Below, one piece after another: positions 7,032-15,601 of a stretch of 39,404 nucleotides of DNA. Below the pieces are notes generated by a model. That model made no database searches. It saw only the letters and a list, made by a program, of their open reading frames with translations, and was not told where the DNA came from. Location of the stretch: assembly GCA_017451645.1 (NCBI GenBank), contig JAFTNZ010000014.1:1-39404 (forward strand), read 5' to 3'. Within the stretch, counting starts at the first letter, position 1. Each line of letters opens with the position of its first letter. A program made the position numbers and the translations under genes. This stretch comes from Bacteroidaceae bacterium (GTDB lineage: Bacteria > Bacteroidota > Bacteroidia > Bacteroidales > Bacteroidaceae).

Positions 7032-9698
7032 TCAGAACTCCTGTCCCAAGATGAAGTGGAACTGGCTGCCACCGTATTGGCTTGAACCATAGACCTTGTC
7101 GAATCCGTAGGCCCAGTCGATACCCATCAGTCCCACCATGGGAAGGAAGATGCGCACACCGGCACCAGCCGAACGTTTCATGTCGAAGGGATTGAAGTCC
7201 TTCACATCTGTCCATGCATTTCCGCCTTCTACAAATCCGAGTACATAAATGTTGGTCGAACCTTCAAGCATCAGCGGATACCTCAGCTCCATGCCCAAGC
7301 GTGAATAGGCATAGCCTTCGTAGCCGTAGGGTGTGAGCGAGCCGTTTTCGTAACCGCGCAGGGCGATGGTCTCTGTGGCATAGCTCGATGAGTATCCGCT
7401 CATACCGTCGCCACCCATGTAGAAGGTTTCGAACGGCGAGCGCTTGTACCGGTTGTAGTGGCCCAACAATCCGAATTCTACGCGGGTCATCAGCACCGGA
7501 CATTTGTTTCTCGACGAGAGTGCCGTATAGGTCTTGCTCTTGAACTTCCACTTGTGATATTCCACCCAACTGTACTTCTTGTTCATGTCGTTCTGGTAGT
7601 TGGGGTCAGAGGCGCTTTGCGCATATTTTGAGTAATCCACCCCATCGAAGAGGGAGTAGGGCGGTGTCAGCTGACACGACAGCGAGAATTCGGCACCCGA
7701 ACGCGGATAAATGGGATTGTCCACTGAACTGCGTGCGAGCGTCAGCTCCAGACTGATGTTGTTGCTCTTTCCGTTGGTGACGGGGAAGTATTGCCAATCT
7801 TTCAGCACATAACGCTGGTAGGCGAGAGCAGCAGTGAAGGTGAAGTAGTCGTCGGGCCAGCGCAGGCGCTTGCCGAACATGATGGATACGCCGTAGAGTT
7901 GTACCGACTTGTCGGGGTCGTAGTACGACTCGTAGCTGTTGTAATAGCTGCTGTTGTAGTTCCCGTATCCGTAGAGATAGTTGTAGTAGTTGTTATAGTA
8001 GGCCGAGTTGTAGTAGTTGCTGCTTACATCGGTCTGTTTGGAGTAGAAGGCCGTCACGGAGAACGAGTTGGGGCGTTTGCCTCCGAACCATGGGTCGAAG
8101 AACGAGATGCTGTACGACTGATAATAATCGCCGTTAGTCTGTCCGCTCAGTGTTAGGGTCTGTCCGTCTCCCTGTGGCAGGAATCCCCGTCGGTTTTCAC
8201 TCTTCTTGAAGAGGTTTGCCATGGAGAAGTTAGTGAATTTCAAGCTCAACTTTCCGATGACTCCCGTCTGTCCCCATCCGGCTGAGAACTCAATCTGGTC
8301 GTTGGCCTTCGACTCCAGCATCCAGTTGATGTCCACCGTACCGTTTTCGGGGTCGGTCTGCACATCGGGGTTGATGGTCTCCTGATTGAAGTGTCCCATC
8401 TGTGCGATGTCGCGGTAAGAGCGCTCAATGGCCTCTTTGCTGAAGAGGTCTCCGGGTTTCGTTCTCAGTTCGCGGCGCACCACCTCTTCGTAGAGCCGGT
8501 CGTTGCCGGCGATACGCACGCGGTTGATGGAGGCTTGTCGTCCTTCGCTGATGCGCATCTCCACGTCGATGGAGTCGCCATCCACGTTCACTTCCACCGG
8601 ATCCACTTGGAAGAACACGTAACCGTTGTTCCAGTATTGGTTCTGTATAGCGTCTTCATCAGTTCCCAGGCGCTCCATCATGAGCTTCTGGTTATAGACG
8701 TCTCCCCGCTTCATTTGCAGCGTATAGGCCAGTTGGTCTGAGGTATAGACCGTGTTTCCCACCCACGACACATTCCGGAGGTAATATTTGTCTCCTTCTT
8801 CCATGGTCAGGTAGATGTCCACCGTACGGTCATCGTGCGACACCACGCTGTCGGCAACGATGGTGGCATCGCGGTAGCCCAGTTCGTTGTACTTGTCGAT
8901 GATGAATCCCTTGTCTTCCTCATATTTTTCGCTGATGAATTTTTTTCCTCCTTTGAAGAAGTTGCGGAAGCGGTTGGCCCACGTACTCTTCTCGCGGGTT
9001 TTCTTCATGGCCCGGCGGATGGTCTTGTCGGACACGGCTTCGTTGCCGTTGATATAAATCCTGTTGATTTTGATTTTCTCTTTCTTGTCGATGTTGACAT
9101 CTACAATCATCTGGTTTTCAGCCGTCACATCGTCGCGTTGCAGTATTTCCACTTCGGCATTCTTGAATCCCTTTTCGTCGAAATAGCGCTTGATGACAAT
9201 TTTGGCTCGATCCACCATGTTGGGGGTTATCTGTTTGCCCTTCACCATGCCGAGGCGCGACTCCAAGTCTTCACGTTCCGACTTTTTCACGCCGCTGTAG
9301 CGTATCTCTGAGATGCGCGGACGTTCTGCCAGCTCGATGTTGAGGTAGATTTTGTCTCCCACGATACTGTCTGCCGATATGCGTACATCGGAGAATAGGC
9401 CGTGTTTCCAGTATCTTTGGGCTGCCTTGGTTATCTCTTCGCCGGGCACCTTCACACGCTGTCCCACTGAAAGTCCGGAGAGACCTATCAGTACGAAGTC
9501 TTCGTAGTTCTTCACGCCGGACACGGCGATGCCTCCTATCTCGTAAGTGCGTGGAGTGCTGGTGTAGAGAATGGGTGGATTCACCTGTTTCTCTTCAGTT
9601 TGCTGTGCCTTTGCGGGCAACAGTGTGCACGACAGGAAACAGACAGCCAATGCGCGGAATATCATGCCGGAGAGAGCCGGTATAGGAATTGTTCTCAT
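7032..9698 (-). CDS. bamA: Outer membrane protein assembly factor BamA
   Basis: Central subunit of the BAM complex, which folds and inserts outer-membrane beta-barrels. The 888-aa protein has a signal peptide (residues ~1-31), a POTRA string from about 45 to 465 (for example YEIGGIAVSGVKNYE at the first) and a C-terminal barrel from about 468. The L6 lid motif ALRGYE is near residue 780, and the last strand ends FHFILGQEF with the terminal aromatic. At about residues 556-594 one surface loop is extremely rich in Tyr, Asn and Ser (15 Tyr in 35 residues, including SAYYNNYYNYLYGYGNYN). It is followed by three Skp-like genes and preceded by uppS with an 11-base gap. Confidence 0.96.
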   Translation of the reverse strand: MRTIPIPALSGMIFRALAVCFLSCTLLPAKAQQTEEKQVNPPILYTSTPRTYEIGGIAVSGVKNYEDFVLIGLSGLSVGQRVKVPGEEITKAAQRYWKHGLFSDVRISADSIVGDKIYLNIELAERPRISEIRYSGVKKSEREDLESRLGMVKGKQITPNMVDRAKIVIKRYFDEKGFKNAEVEILQRDDVTAENQMIVDVNIDKKEKIKINRIYINGNEAVSDKTIRRAMKKTREKSTWANRFRNFFKGGKKFISEKYEEDKGFIIDKYNELGYRDATIVADSVVSHDDRTVDIYLTMEEGDKYYLRNVSWVGNTVYTSDQLAYTLQMKRGDVYNQKLMMERLGTDEDAIQNQYWNNGYVFFQVDPVEVNVDGDSIDVEMRISEGRQASINRVRIAGNDRLYEEVVRRELRTKPGDLFSKEAIERSYRDIAQMGHFNQETINPDVQTDPENGTVDINWMLESKANDQIEFSAGWGQTGVIGKLSLKFTNFSMANLFKKSENRRGFLPQGDGQTLTLSGQTNGDYYQSYSISFFDPWFGGKRPNSFSVTAFYSKQTDVSSNYYNSAYYNNYYNYLYGYGNYNSSYYNSYESYYDPDKSVQLYGVSIMFGKRLRWPDDYFTFTAALAYQRYVLKDWQYFPVTNGKSNNISLELTLARSSVDNPIYPRSGAEFSLSCQLTPPYSLFDGVDYSKYAQSASDPNYQNDMNKKYSWVEYHKWKFKSKTYTALSSRNKCPVLMTRVEFGLLGHYNRYKRSPFETFYMGGDGMSGYSSSYATETIALRGYENGSLTPYGYEGYAYSRLGMELRYPLMLEGSTNIYVLGFVEGGNAWTDVKDFNPFDMKRSAGAGVRIFLPMVGLMGIDWAYGFDKVYGSSQYGGSQFHFILGQEF

Positions 9699-9709
9699 TA
9701 TTTATCTTT

Positions 9710-10471
9710 CTACTCTGTTACGTCGTTGGTGTTTGTTGTTGTCACTTGTTCGCTGGTTTTTCCGAAACGTCGTTCGCGTCCCTGGAAGTCGCAGATGGCC
9801 TTGGCCAGCTCCTCTTCGTTGAAGTCGGGCCACAATGTGTCGCAGAAATAGAGTTCGGAGTAGGCACATTGCCACAACAGGTAGTTGCTCAGGCGCACTT
9901 CGCCTCCTGTGCGTATCAGCAGGTCGGGGTCGGGCATGAAGTGGGTGGTCAGCTGGGCCTCGATGGTAGTGTCGTCGATGGTGTCGGGGTCGATGATGCC
10001 GGCCTTGACATCGGCTGCAATGTTGCGTACAGCCCTTGTCAGCTCCCACTTCGACGAATAGCTGAGGGCAAGCACCAGCGTCATGCTGTCGTTGCCTGCT
10101 GTGTTGGCGATGCATTGTTCCAAACGTTGGCGCACCTGTTCGGGCATCCGCTCCATGTCGCCTATCACGCGGAAGGCCACGTTGTTCTTCATGAAGATTT
10201 CCTCTTCAATGCTTTCGAAAAGCAGGCTCATCAGCGCGGCCACTTCCATCTCCGGTCGTTTCCAGTTCTCGGTTGAGAAGGTGTAGAGTGTCAAGTATTT
10301 GATGCCCATCCGTTTGGCCTCTTCCACGATGCGTTTTACGGTTTCTGTCCCGGCCTGATGGCCCCTGCTACGTTCTTCGCCGCGCCTTTTTGCCCAGCGT
10401 CCGTTCCCGTCCATGATGATGGCCACGTGTGCCGGCACTCTGGTGGGGTCAATCTGTTCTCTATAGGTCAT
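9710..10471 (-). CDS. uppS: Isoprenyl transferase (undecaprenyl diphosphate synthase)
   Basis: Condenses isopentenyl diphosphate units onto farnesyl diphosphate to make the C55 lipid carrier for peptidoglycan, capsule and O-antigen. The 253-aa protein has the cis-prenyltransferase signature [13 protein letters not shown] near residues 15-27, with the catalytic Asp, then FSTENWKRP and the C-terminal [19 protein letters not shown]. The frame is open upstream to 10600, but that part is low-complexity K/E/T sequence from a purine-rich leader. MTYREQ at 10471 gives the normal family length. It is 11 bases upstream of bamA. Confidence 0.96.
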   Translation of the reverse strand: MTYREQIDPTRVPAHVAIIMDGNGRWAKRRGEERSRGHQAGTETVKRIVEEAKRMGIKYLTLYTFSTENWKRPEMEVAALMSLLFESIEEEIFMKNNVAFRVIGDMERMPEQVRQRLEQCIANTAGNDSMTLVLALSYSSKWELTRAVRNIAADVKAGIIDPDTIDDTTIEAQLTTHFMPDPDLLIRTGGEVRLSNYLLWQCAYSELYFCDTLWPDFNEEELAKAICDFQGRERRFGKTSEQVTTTNTNDVTE

Positions 10472-10538
10472 ATATGTTTTCTTTCTTGTTTTTTCCGTTG
10501 TTTTTTCTTTGTCTGCTTTATCTCCTTCTTCTTCCTTC

Positions 10539-11255
10539 TCAGTCCTTGTTGCAGTTGTTGCACTTGGGCCAAAGGTCGTAGGTGAGTGTGAGTGATACAA
10601 ACGAATAGCTGTCTTTGTTTTTCAGCAGTCCGCTTTCTACCTGATAGGGGTCATCGAGCATCAGTCCGGTTTTTGCCGGTACGTCCAGTTTGTCTGTCAA
10701 TGTGAATCGCATGGATACCTCGCATCCTACGTTCCATCGCGGGGCAAACTTGTATTTCACACCGGCTCCCACCACAAAATTCATCGTCAGGATGTCGTCT
10801 GCCGGTTCCTGTGCGTAGGTGAGTCCTGTTCCTCCCAGTATGTAGGGGGTGAATCTCCGGCTTTCCCTGTAGGTCATTCCGTTGCCGTAAGGCCAGAAGT
10901 TGTATTCAAACTGTGCTCCCAAGTCATAGACGTTCCTTTCGAAACTGCACTCCTCTCCGTGTGGGAAGATGTTTTCTATCGTGCGTGTGTCGCCGGCGAT
11001 TTGTCCCATGGCGAGGTCGCACTTGATGGCCATTCGCGGATTGAGGATGAATCGTCCTACGATACCTGCCGACAGTCCCATCTCCTTGAATGGGGTGGTG
11101 TAGTTGGCATCGCCCATATAAAAGCATCCACCGAGCCTTACACCCAACTCCATGCGATACTCTTCGTCAGCATATTGCGCCTTGCCTGTGGCGGGCATCA
11201 GCAGGATGCCGGCCATCAGTGCCATCAGTCTGCAACAGATTGTTTTTATTGCCAT
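10539..11255 (-). CDS. Outer-membrane beta-barrel protein (DUF6089-like)
   Basis: The 238-aa protein has a signal peptide ([22 protein letters not shown]). It then shows a small-barrel pattern: [18 protein letters not shown] at the start, repeated amphipathic strands ([50 protein letters not shown]) and a final strand [12 protein letters not shown]. The C-terminus continues with a Cys-containing tail, [10 protein letters not shown] barrel protein of this type often lies directly before uppS-bamA in Bacteroides and has been called DUF6089; that name is from memory. The function is unknown. Assembly near BAM or peptidoglycan is only suggested by the neighbours. Confidence 0.8.
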   Translation of the reverse strand: MAIKTICCRLMALMAGILLMPATGKAQYADEEYRMELGVRLGGCFYMGDANYTTPFKEMGLSAGIVGRFILNPRMAIKCDLAMGQIAGDTRTIENIFPHGEECSFERNVYDLGAQFEYNFWPYGNGMTYRESRRFTPYILGGTGLTYAQEPADDILTMNFVVGAGVKYKFAPRWNVGCEVSMRFTLTDKLDVPAKTGLMLDDPYQVESGLLKNKDSYSFVSLTLTYDLWPKCNNCNKD

Positions 11256-11330
11256 CTTACTATTCCTTAACTACATAATACATAATAGTAAACGTGGTTT
11301 TGCTCCGAAAAGTGCGTCTGTTGCCGGCTT

Positions 11331-12683
11331 TTAGTCGTCCAATGCTCCGAGGTTGGCTCTGTACACAGCGCCTTCGCTTGCGGCCATCAGCCAGATGAAT
11401 CCCTTGTTGTCCACTACACACGAGTGGCTTCCTTCGAATCCGGCCAGTTCATCGGGGAGTCCCATATGGCTTGCCTGACGCTGCCAGGTGATGCCTCCGT
11501 CGGTGGAGGTGAAGATGGCTTCAAAGGGTTCTATCACTTTGTTCCGGTTGAGGCTTTTTCCTCCGAAGGCATAGAGTTTCCCTTCCCATCCCACAACAGT
11601 GAGGTCTTCCAACAGCGGGCAGCCGTACTGGATGTTGTTGTAGTATGTCCAGACGGATTCGGTTGACAGTTTGGTCCACACCACGGCACAAGTGTCTGCC
11701 GTGTAACCCTCCGGGATGCCCACCAGCGTAGTGCGTGTGATGTGGTGGTTGGTGGTCAGTGCCGAACTGATGACCGATGGCGACAGGGGGAATACCGTCT
11801 CGTCCACCTGCTGTATGGTTGTCCATCCCTCATCGGGAGTTCCGGCCAGTACGGTGTCTCCGGCTCTCAGGTAGAGTTGGCCGTCAGCTGTTCCGATGAT
11901 ATCGGAGAAGCTGGCCTCTTCGTTGCAGGGGAGCCATGTTGCACAGTCGTTGGAATTGTAGAGCTTGCCTCCGGCCAGCAGGTAGAAGTTGTCATTCAGT
12001 GCCGTCAGCGTGTGGCAGTCCGCTTCATCAGCCAGTCCGGTCACGGGCGTCAGTGCCGTCCACACCCTTCCGTCGGTCAGCAAGGTAGAGGTCAGTGCGG
12101 TCGTGCCATTGTGTTGTGCGAGCACATAGAGGCGGTCTCCTTGCGTCACCGCTTTCTGTTCCGTCATGCCTTCTCCGGGGAATCCGTTTTGTGCCGGTTG
12201 TTCCCATACCAGTGATTCAGAGTTTGTCTGATGCACATTCAGGCGGATGTAGTATGTACGGTTGCTCACCCCGTCGGTGGCATAGACCGTAAAGCGTACG
12301 GGCGAAGTGAAGTCGATGCTGTCTGTTGTCGAATAATATCTCATCTCGTCTCCTTCGCCATACACGATGTAGAGTCCTTCGTATCCGATGTCCACCGTCG
12401 CTTTGGTGATGTCCGTGCCTACGGGCAGCGAGTCCCGGTTATATATTTCCCCGTTCACATGGTCGATGGAAAAGGGGTAGAGGCTGCCGGTCACTGTCAC
12501 TGTATAGGTGGTGTCTTCTCCCGATGCGTTGGTGTCGGTCACTTGAGCTTTGAGGTTGTTGATGGAGAAAGATACGATAGAAGCGTAAGCGGTGGCCTCT
12601 TCTTCCGTATTGTCTTCCAGGCAGGAAGTCAACAGGAAAGTGGCGGCCATCAGGCTTCCTAACATTGCTAATATTTTGCGCAT
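11331..12683 (-). CDS. Surface lipoprotein with Kelch-like repeats (DUF6242-like)
   Basis: The 450-aa protein has a lipoprotein signal peptide with a lipobox ending TSC (MAATFLLTSCLEDN), so Cys near residue 21 should be lipidated. Acidic residues follow it, as in the Bacteroidetes surface-export signal. Residues ~35-160 look like an Ig-like or DUF6242 N-terminal domain. From ~165 on, repeated segments (GDRLYVLAQHNG, NDNFYLLAGGKLYNSNDCATW, EGKLYAFGG, STDGGITWQRQASHMG) suggest a beta-propeller of the Kelch or BNR kind. It heads the cluster with barrel protein, uppS and bamA. Its own promoter lies at 12711-12740. Confidence 0.8.
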   Translation of the reverse strand: MRKILAMLGSLMAATFLLTSCLEDNTEEEATAYASIVSFSINNLKAQVTDTNASGEDTTYTVTVTGSLYPFSIDHVNGEIYNRDSLPVGTDITKATVDIGYEGLYIVYGEGDEMRYYSTTDSIDFTSPVRFTVYATDGVSNRTYYIRLNVHQTNSESLVWEQPAQNGFPGEGMTEQKAVTQGDRLYVLAQHNGTTALTSTLLTDGRVWTALTPVTGLADEADCHTLTALNDNFYLLAGGKLYNSNDCATWLPCNEEASFSDIIGTADGQLYLRAGDTVLAGTPDEGWTTIQQVDETVFPLSPSVISSALTTNHHITRTTLVGIPEGYTADTCAVVWTKLSTESVWTYYNNIQYGCPLLEDLTVVGWEGKLYAFGGKSLNRNKVIEPFEAIFTSTDGGITWQRQASHMGLPDELAGFEGSHSCVVDNKGFIWLMAASEGAVYRANLGALDD

Positions 12684-12710
12684 TTAGTTCTATTATTTAG
12701 TAACAAGTCG

Positions 12711-12740
12711 CAAAAATAGTAACATTTTCCGCTTCTCAAA
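12711..12740 (-). promoter_or_regulatory. Bacteroidetes-type promoter for the envelope cluster
   Basis: On the minus strand a TTTG (-33, at 12737-12740) is followed after 18 bases by TATTTTTG (-7, at 12711-12718). This matches the Bacteroides consensus. It lies 28 bases upstream of the DUF6242-like gene start and could drive the whole cluster towards murI. Confidence 0.75.
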
Positions 12741-13043
12741 AGAGAAATACCCAAGTTTTATACTATATTATAAATAAAAAAGGGCTTGTTACCAACTTTT
12801 TGCGATTCCAAACCCGAAAAAAGGGACATTTTATACCACTTATATTACACTATTGTACAAGATTCGCATAGAAGAACCCCCACTTAAAAAATGCGGATTG
12901 TCTGAATATTGAATCGGGTTACGTATGGAATAAGCCTTCAAATAAAAAACGCCAATAATTCAGGCTGAAATGGATTCGTTTTCTATTCTTTTATTACTTT
13001 TGCAGAAAAATACAATCAGCACAAAATCGAATACCAGTAGTGT
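12741..13043. other. AT-rich intergenic region between the envelope cluster and the RHS locus
   Basis: This stretch separates divergent genes and marks the left edge of the AT-rich toxin locus. I see no gene in it. A -7 box TACTTTTG occurs at 12995-13002, about 41 bases before the small gene at 13044, with no convincing -33. No terminator or repeat was recognised. Confidence 0.6.
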
Positions 13044-13205
13044 ATGCAAAAGATACTTGCTTTTATCCTGACGATGGCGTTCATGCAGGCCCTGTCGGCA
13101 CAAATTCCACTTTCATATTCCCGCAATGCCATGCGGACTGGGGATGTATTATACAAGGTAAAGGTGGATTATGTGGATGCGGGTACACATGGAATCAATC
13201 TTTAA
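13044..13205 (+). CDS. Orphan 53-aa secreted N-terminus, probably of a lost large RHS/YD-repeat protein
   Basis: ATG 13044 opens 53 codons to TAA 13203-13205. The product has a signal peptide (MQKILAFILTMAFMQALSAQ) followed by IPLSYSRNAMRTGDVLYKVK and VDYVDAG. From memory, the mature start resembles the N-terminus of the large secreted YD-repeat proteins of Bacteroides. The frame stops just where the body should begin, and a separate short RHS core starts 28 bases downstream. It is therefore best read as the leftover 5' end of a gene that lost its middle. A -7 box lies at 12995-13002, so it may still be transcribed and a short exported peptide made. Confidence 0.5.
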   Translation: MQKILAFILTMAFMQALSAQIPLSYSRNAMRTGDVLYKVKVDYVDAGTHGINL

Positions 13206-13233
13206 GAAGAACATCAATGATAAATGATATAAG

Positions 13234-14514
13234 ATGATTATTAAACGTCATAACATATTCGAACGTATCCTGTTAGCAATAATGGTATTACTGACAGGAA
13301 TTCCCGTGCAGGCCTTAGGCATGGAGAACGAAGACTATACCTCAGAATATGGTTATGACAAGAACAGCAACTTGCTTTGGGCCTATCGTCAGGGAGTGGT
13401 GGACGATGTAGAGGAAGGGCTGTATTATGACACGATGGATGACTACAATGCCTATTACCGTGGCAACCAGAAACTCACAGTTGGTGGTACGGGCGTGGGC
13501 GAACCCTCCTACTATGGCAGTTCGTCGTTTGTGGATGGGGCGGACGAGGAGGTGGAATATGCCTACAATGCCAATGGCTCCATGACGATGGACCTGAACA
13601 AGGGCATCACGAACATTGCTTACGACCTGTTGGGGAACTTGAAGGAGATTACATTCGACAATAACCGGATTATCCGGTATGTTTACACAGCCGATGGTAC
13701 CCGATTGAGAACGGTTCACCTGCAAAAGAAGAACGGTGTCTGGTTGAAGGATTCTACAGATTACTATGGAAATTTGCTCTTGAAGAATGGAGCGATAAAC
13801 AAATATCTGTTCTCCGGTGGTTACCTTTCCTTTAGCAGTGGCACAGCCAATGGTTGTCACTACTATATTCAGGACTATCAAGGCAGTAACCGCATGGTGG
13901 TAAACAGCAGTGGTGCAACGGAACAAATCACCCACTATTACCCCTACGGCGGTGTAATCGGTGGCATAGATTTAGGGAGCAACCTGCAACCCTATAAATT
14001 TGAAGGAAAAGAGTTGGACCGTACCTATGGCCTTGACTGGTACGACATCCATGCCCGGCAGTACGACCCCATTGTACCTGCCTGGCATACCATTGACCCG
14101 CAAGCGGAAAAGAGTTATCATATATCCCCGTATGTCTATTGTGCAGGAGACCCGGTAAACAGGGTGGATAGGAATGGGGAATTACCTGATTTTCTGTGGG
14201 ATTTATTTAACATCGGACTTGGGATACAGAGCTTTACCGAGAATATTCAGAGTGGAAATTATTGGGGCGCGGCAGCGGATGCCGGTGGTATTCTTGTGGA
14301 TGCAGCCGCGGCCATTGTACCTGCAGTTCCAGGAGGAGTTGGGACAGGAATAAAGGCGGCGAGGGGAGGAAATAAAACTATTCGTCGAATTTTGCCTAAT
14401 GAAGGGAAAGAAAAGCCTCATGGAGGAGAAATACATAATAAGGCTATTGATGATTATATTGAGAACATAAGGAAGGATAATACGGTTGAAGAAATCCGAA
14501 AGAATCAAAGGTAA
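13234..14514 (+). CDS. Short secreted RHS/YD-repeat protein carrying a truncated C-terminal toxin
   Basis: The 426-aa product has a signal peptide (residues ~1-29, ending IPVQALG) and a few YD repeats (YGYDKNSNLLWAY, YAYNANGSMTMD, YDLLGNLKEITFDNNR). The conserved RHS core end follows at about 262-311 (YKFEGKELDRTYGLDWYDIHAR, then DPIVPAWHTIDPQAEKSYHI and YVYCAGDPVNRVDRNG). After the core the variable toxin region begins near residue 315, with a hydrophobic glycine/alanine stretch and then EIHNKAIDDYIENIRK. It stops at TAA 14512-14514. Sequence beyond the stop continues the toxin homology, so the stop is premature. Full RHS proteins are usually several times longer; this one keeps only the last repeats. 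Lateral acquisition is likely from the AT-rich context. Confidence 0.85.
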   Translation: MIIKRHNIFERILLAIMVLLTGIPVQALGMENEDYTSEYGYDKNSNLLWAYRQGVVDDVEEGLYYDTMDDYNAYYRGNQKLTVGGTGVGEPSYYGSSSFVDGADEEVEYAYNANGSMTMDLNKGITNIAYDLLGNLKEITFDNNRIIRYVYTADGTRLRTVHLQKKNGVWLKDSTDYYGNLLLKNGAINKYLFSGGYLSFSSGTANGCHYYIQDYQGSNRMVVNSSGATEQITHYYPYGGVIGGIDLGSNLQPYKFEGKELDRTYGLDWYDIHARQYDPIVPAWHTIDPQAEKSYHISPYVYCAGDPVNRVDRNGELPDFLWDLFNIGLGIQSFTENIQSGNYWGAAADAGGILVDAAAAIVPAVPGGVGTGIKAARGGNKTIRRILPNEGKEKPHGGEIHNKAIDDYIENIRKDNTVEEIRKNQR

Positions 14515-14693
14515 GTAGACCTTGAAGGTAACACTGTAGGTCGCAATCGACCTGATGTGCAATATAATATAATAAAGATGAGATACATTATAATGTGGAA
14601 TTTGACACTAAGGAACATTCATCTGAAGCACATAAAACTGTCATTGAAAAAAATGATCCTAAATCCAAAAATGAATTTATAATATTGAAATGA
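14515..14693 (+). pseudogene. Broken tail of the RHS toxin domain (nonsense plus frameshift)
   Basis: Past the stop codon the same frame reads VDLEGNTVGRNRPDVQYNI. A shift of one base near 14571-14576 then gives DEIHYNVEFDTKEHSSEAHK and continues to a TGA at 14691-14693. Joined, the tail has the pattern IRKNQ-QVD-NRPDVQY-HYNVEFD, resembling nuclease-like polymorphic toxins with a D..E core. A single C-to-T change would turn CAA (Gln) into the observed TAA, and one missing A in the AT-rich run explains the shift. The restored stop overlaps the next start as ATGA (14690-14693), the usual toxin-immunity junction, which supports the reconstruction. Confidence 0.75.
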
Positions 14694-15289
14694 AAGACTT
14701 TAACAATTTTAATTTTTCTGTATTTGAATGCGATTTTAACAGCTTTACAAAGGCTATGTATGAGCAATACAAACAAAGTTTTGTGGAAAATAGGGTAAAA
14801 ATCTATTCTTCACCTCTCGACGTTACAAAATATATCGACGTTCCACATGGTGGATCTCATTACCCCAAAATGTCATGGTGGGCAAATAAGTTATACAGGA
14901 ACTTAATTTTTTTCATATCTAATCGTAGAGATGGAATGAGTTCTTTATGCCATAATATTTCTCGTGAATTAGGATGTAAACTTTATAAATTTGGTATATC
15001 CAAAGGTGAAGAGGCATACTATGGATGCACATTTTTTTACTGTAATAAAGGGATAGATGAACGATCAATTCTTGCCTATATGGAAGACCGTTGGGTGTTC
15101 TGGCAAGAAGGAGAGTTGCTCCCATTTGAAAATCCAGAATATTATTCAAACCGATTCATTAAAAAAAGGTTGAATTACGATATACTTGTGGAATATCTTG
15201 GAAAAATGGGAATCAACTTATTTGATATAGATTCCAACGTTACAAACTGCATGACATTTGAACGACTAAAATGGGATAGTGAGGAATAG
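14690..15289 (+). CDS. Predicted cognate immunity protein of the RHS toxin
   Basis: A 199-aa cytoplasmic protein without signal peptide or membrane segment, rich in aromatic residues. I do not recognise its family. Its role is inferred from position: the start codon overlaps the reconstructed stop of the RHS toxin by four bases, and immunity genes normally follow their toxin this closely. Visible features are a WWANKLYRNLIFF stretch and several cysteines (CHNISRELGC, YYGCTFFYC). The AT-rich composition differs from the flanking housekeeping genes. The gene is intact although its toxin is broken, as expected for an immunity gene kept against kin. Confidence 0.65.
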   Translation: MKDFNNFNFSVFECDFNSFTKAMYEQYKQSFVENRVKIYSSPLDVTKYIDVPHGGSHYPKMSWWANKLYRNLIFFISNRRDGMSSLCHNISRELGCKLYKFGISKGEEAYYGCTFFYCNKGIDERSILAYMEDRWVFWQEGELLPFENPEYYSNRFIKKRLNYDILVEYLGKMGINLFDIDSNVTNCMTFERLKWDSEE

Positions 15290-15303
15290 AATAAGATTAT
15301 GCC

Positions 15304-15356
15304 CGTCCCTTCGCGTTTGTAACGCGAAGGTAGTGAGTATAGAGCATTTGTAATGC
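15304..15356 (+). repeat. REP-like hairpin pair after the first immunity gene
   Basis: CCTTCGCGTT and AACGCGAAGG (15308-15330) form a perfect 10-bp stem with the three-base loop TGT. GCATT/AATGC around TGT follows at 15344-15356. The block CGTCCCTTCGCGTTTGTAAC recurs at 18756 after the last immunity gene, and a degenerate form lies at 17467. Confidence 0.8.
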
Positions 15357-15379
15357 GCTAATTTCAAATAACTAGTGAT

Positions 15380-15553
15380 ATGGATTTGACAAAGGAACTG
15401 TATTTTATAACTTCAACGGTTGTTGATCAGATTATATCGTTCATCTTCCGTTTATTCGGGTTCGTCGGGTTTGATAGATGTAAGCGCATTATAAATGCTG
15501 ATACTCATGACATCCGCATTGTAAATGCGGATGGACGGGGGATGAAAAAATAG
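15380..15553 (+). CDS. Possible 57-aa ORF overlapping REP-like hairpins
   Basis: ATG 15380 to TAG 15551-15553 encodes 57 residues with a hydrophobic middle (FITSTVVDQIISFIFRLFGF). The last part (IINADTHDIRIVNADGR) is simply the translation of two REP-like hairpins. There is no clear ribosome binding site. It may be the tail of a lost gene into which repeats were inserted, or a chance frame. Listed because the frame is open between two genes 312 bases apart. Confidence 0.2.
   Translation: MDLTKELYFITSTVVDQIISFIFRLFGFVGFDRCKRIINADTHDIRIVNADGRGMKK
15486..15537 (+). repeat. REP-like hairpin pair before the second immunity gene
   Basis: GCATT-ATA-AATGC at 15486-15498 and CATCCGCATT-GTA-AATGCGGATG at 15511-15533 are hairpins. 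The second has a perfect 10-bp stem and a three-base loop, the same geometry as 15308-15330 but an unrelated stem sequence. GGATGGAC follows, also seen twice at 18808-18831. Confidence 0.75.
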
Positions 15554-15601
15554 AATTACAATATATTGAAGATATCTTTAATTATAATGATTTTGAATAA
15601 T

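Noticed and set aside
14512-14580. Programmed recoding of the RHS toxin stop and frameshift
   Set aside because: No slippery heptamer or selenocysteine-type signal is seen, and two separate events would be needed. Simple decay is the easier reading.
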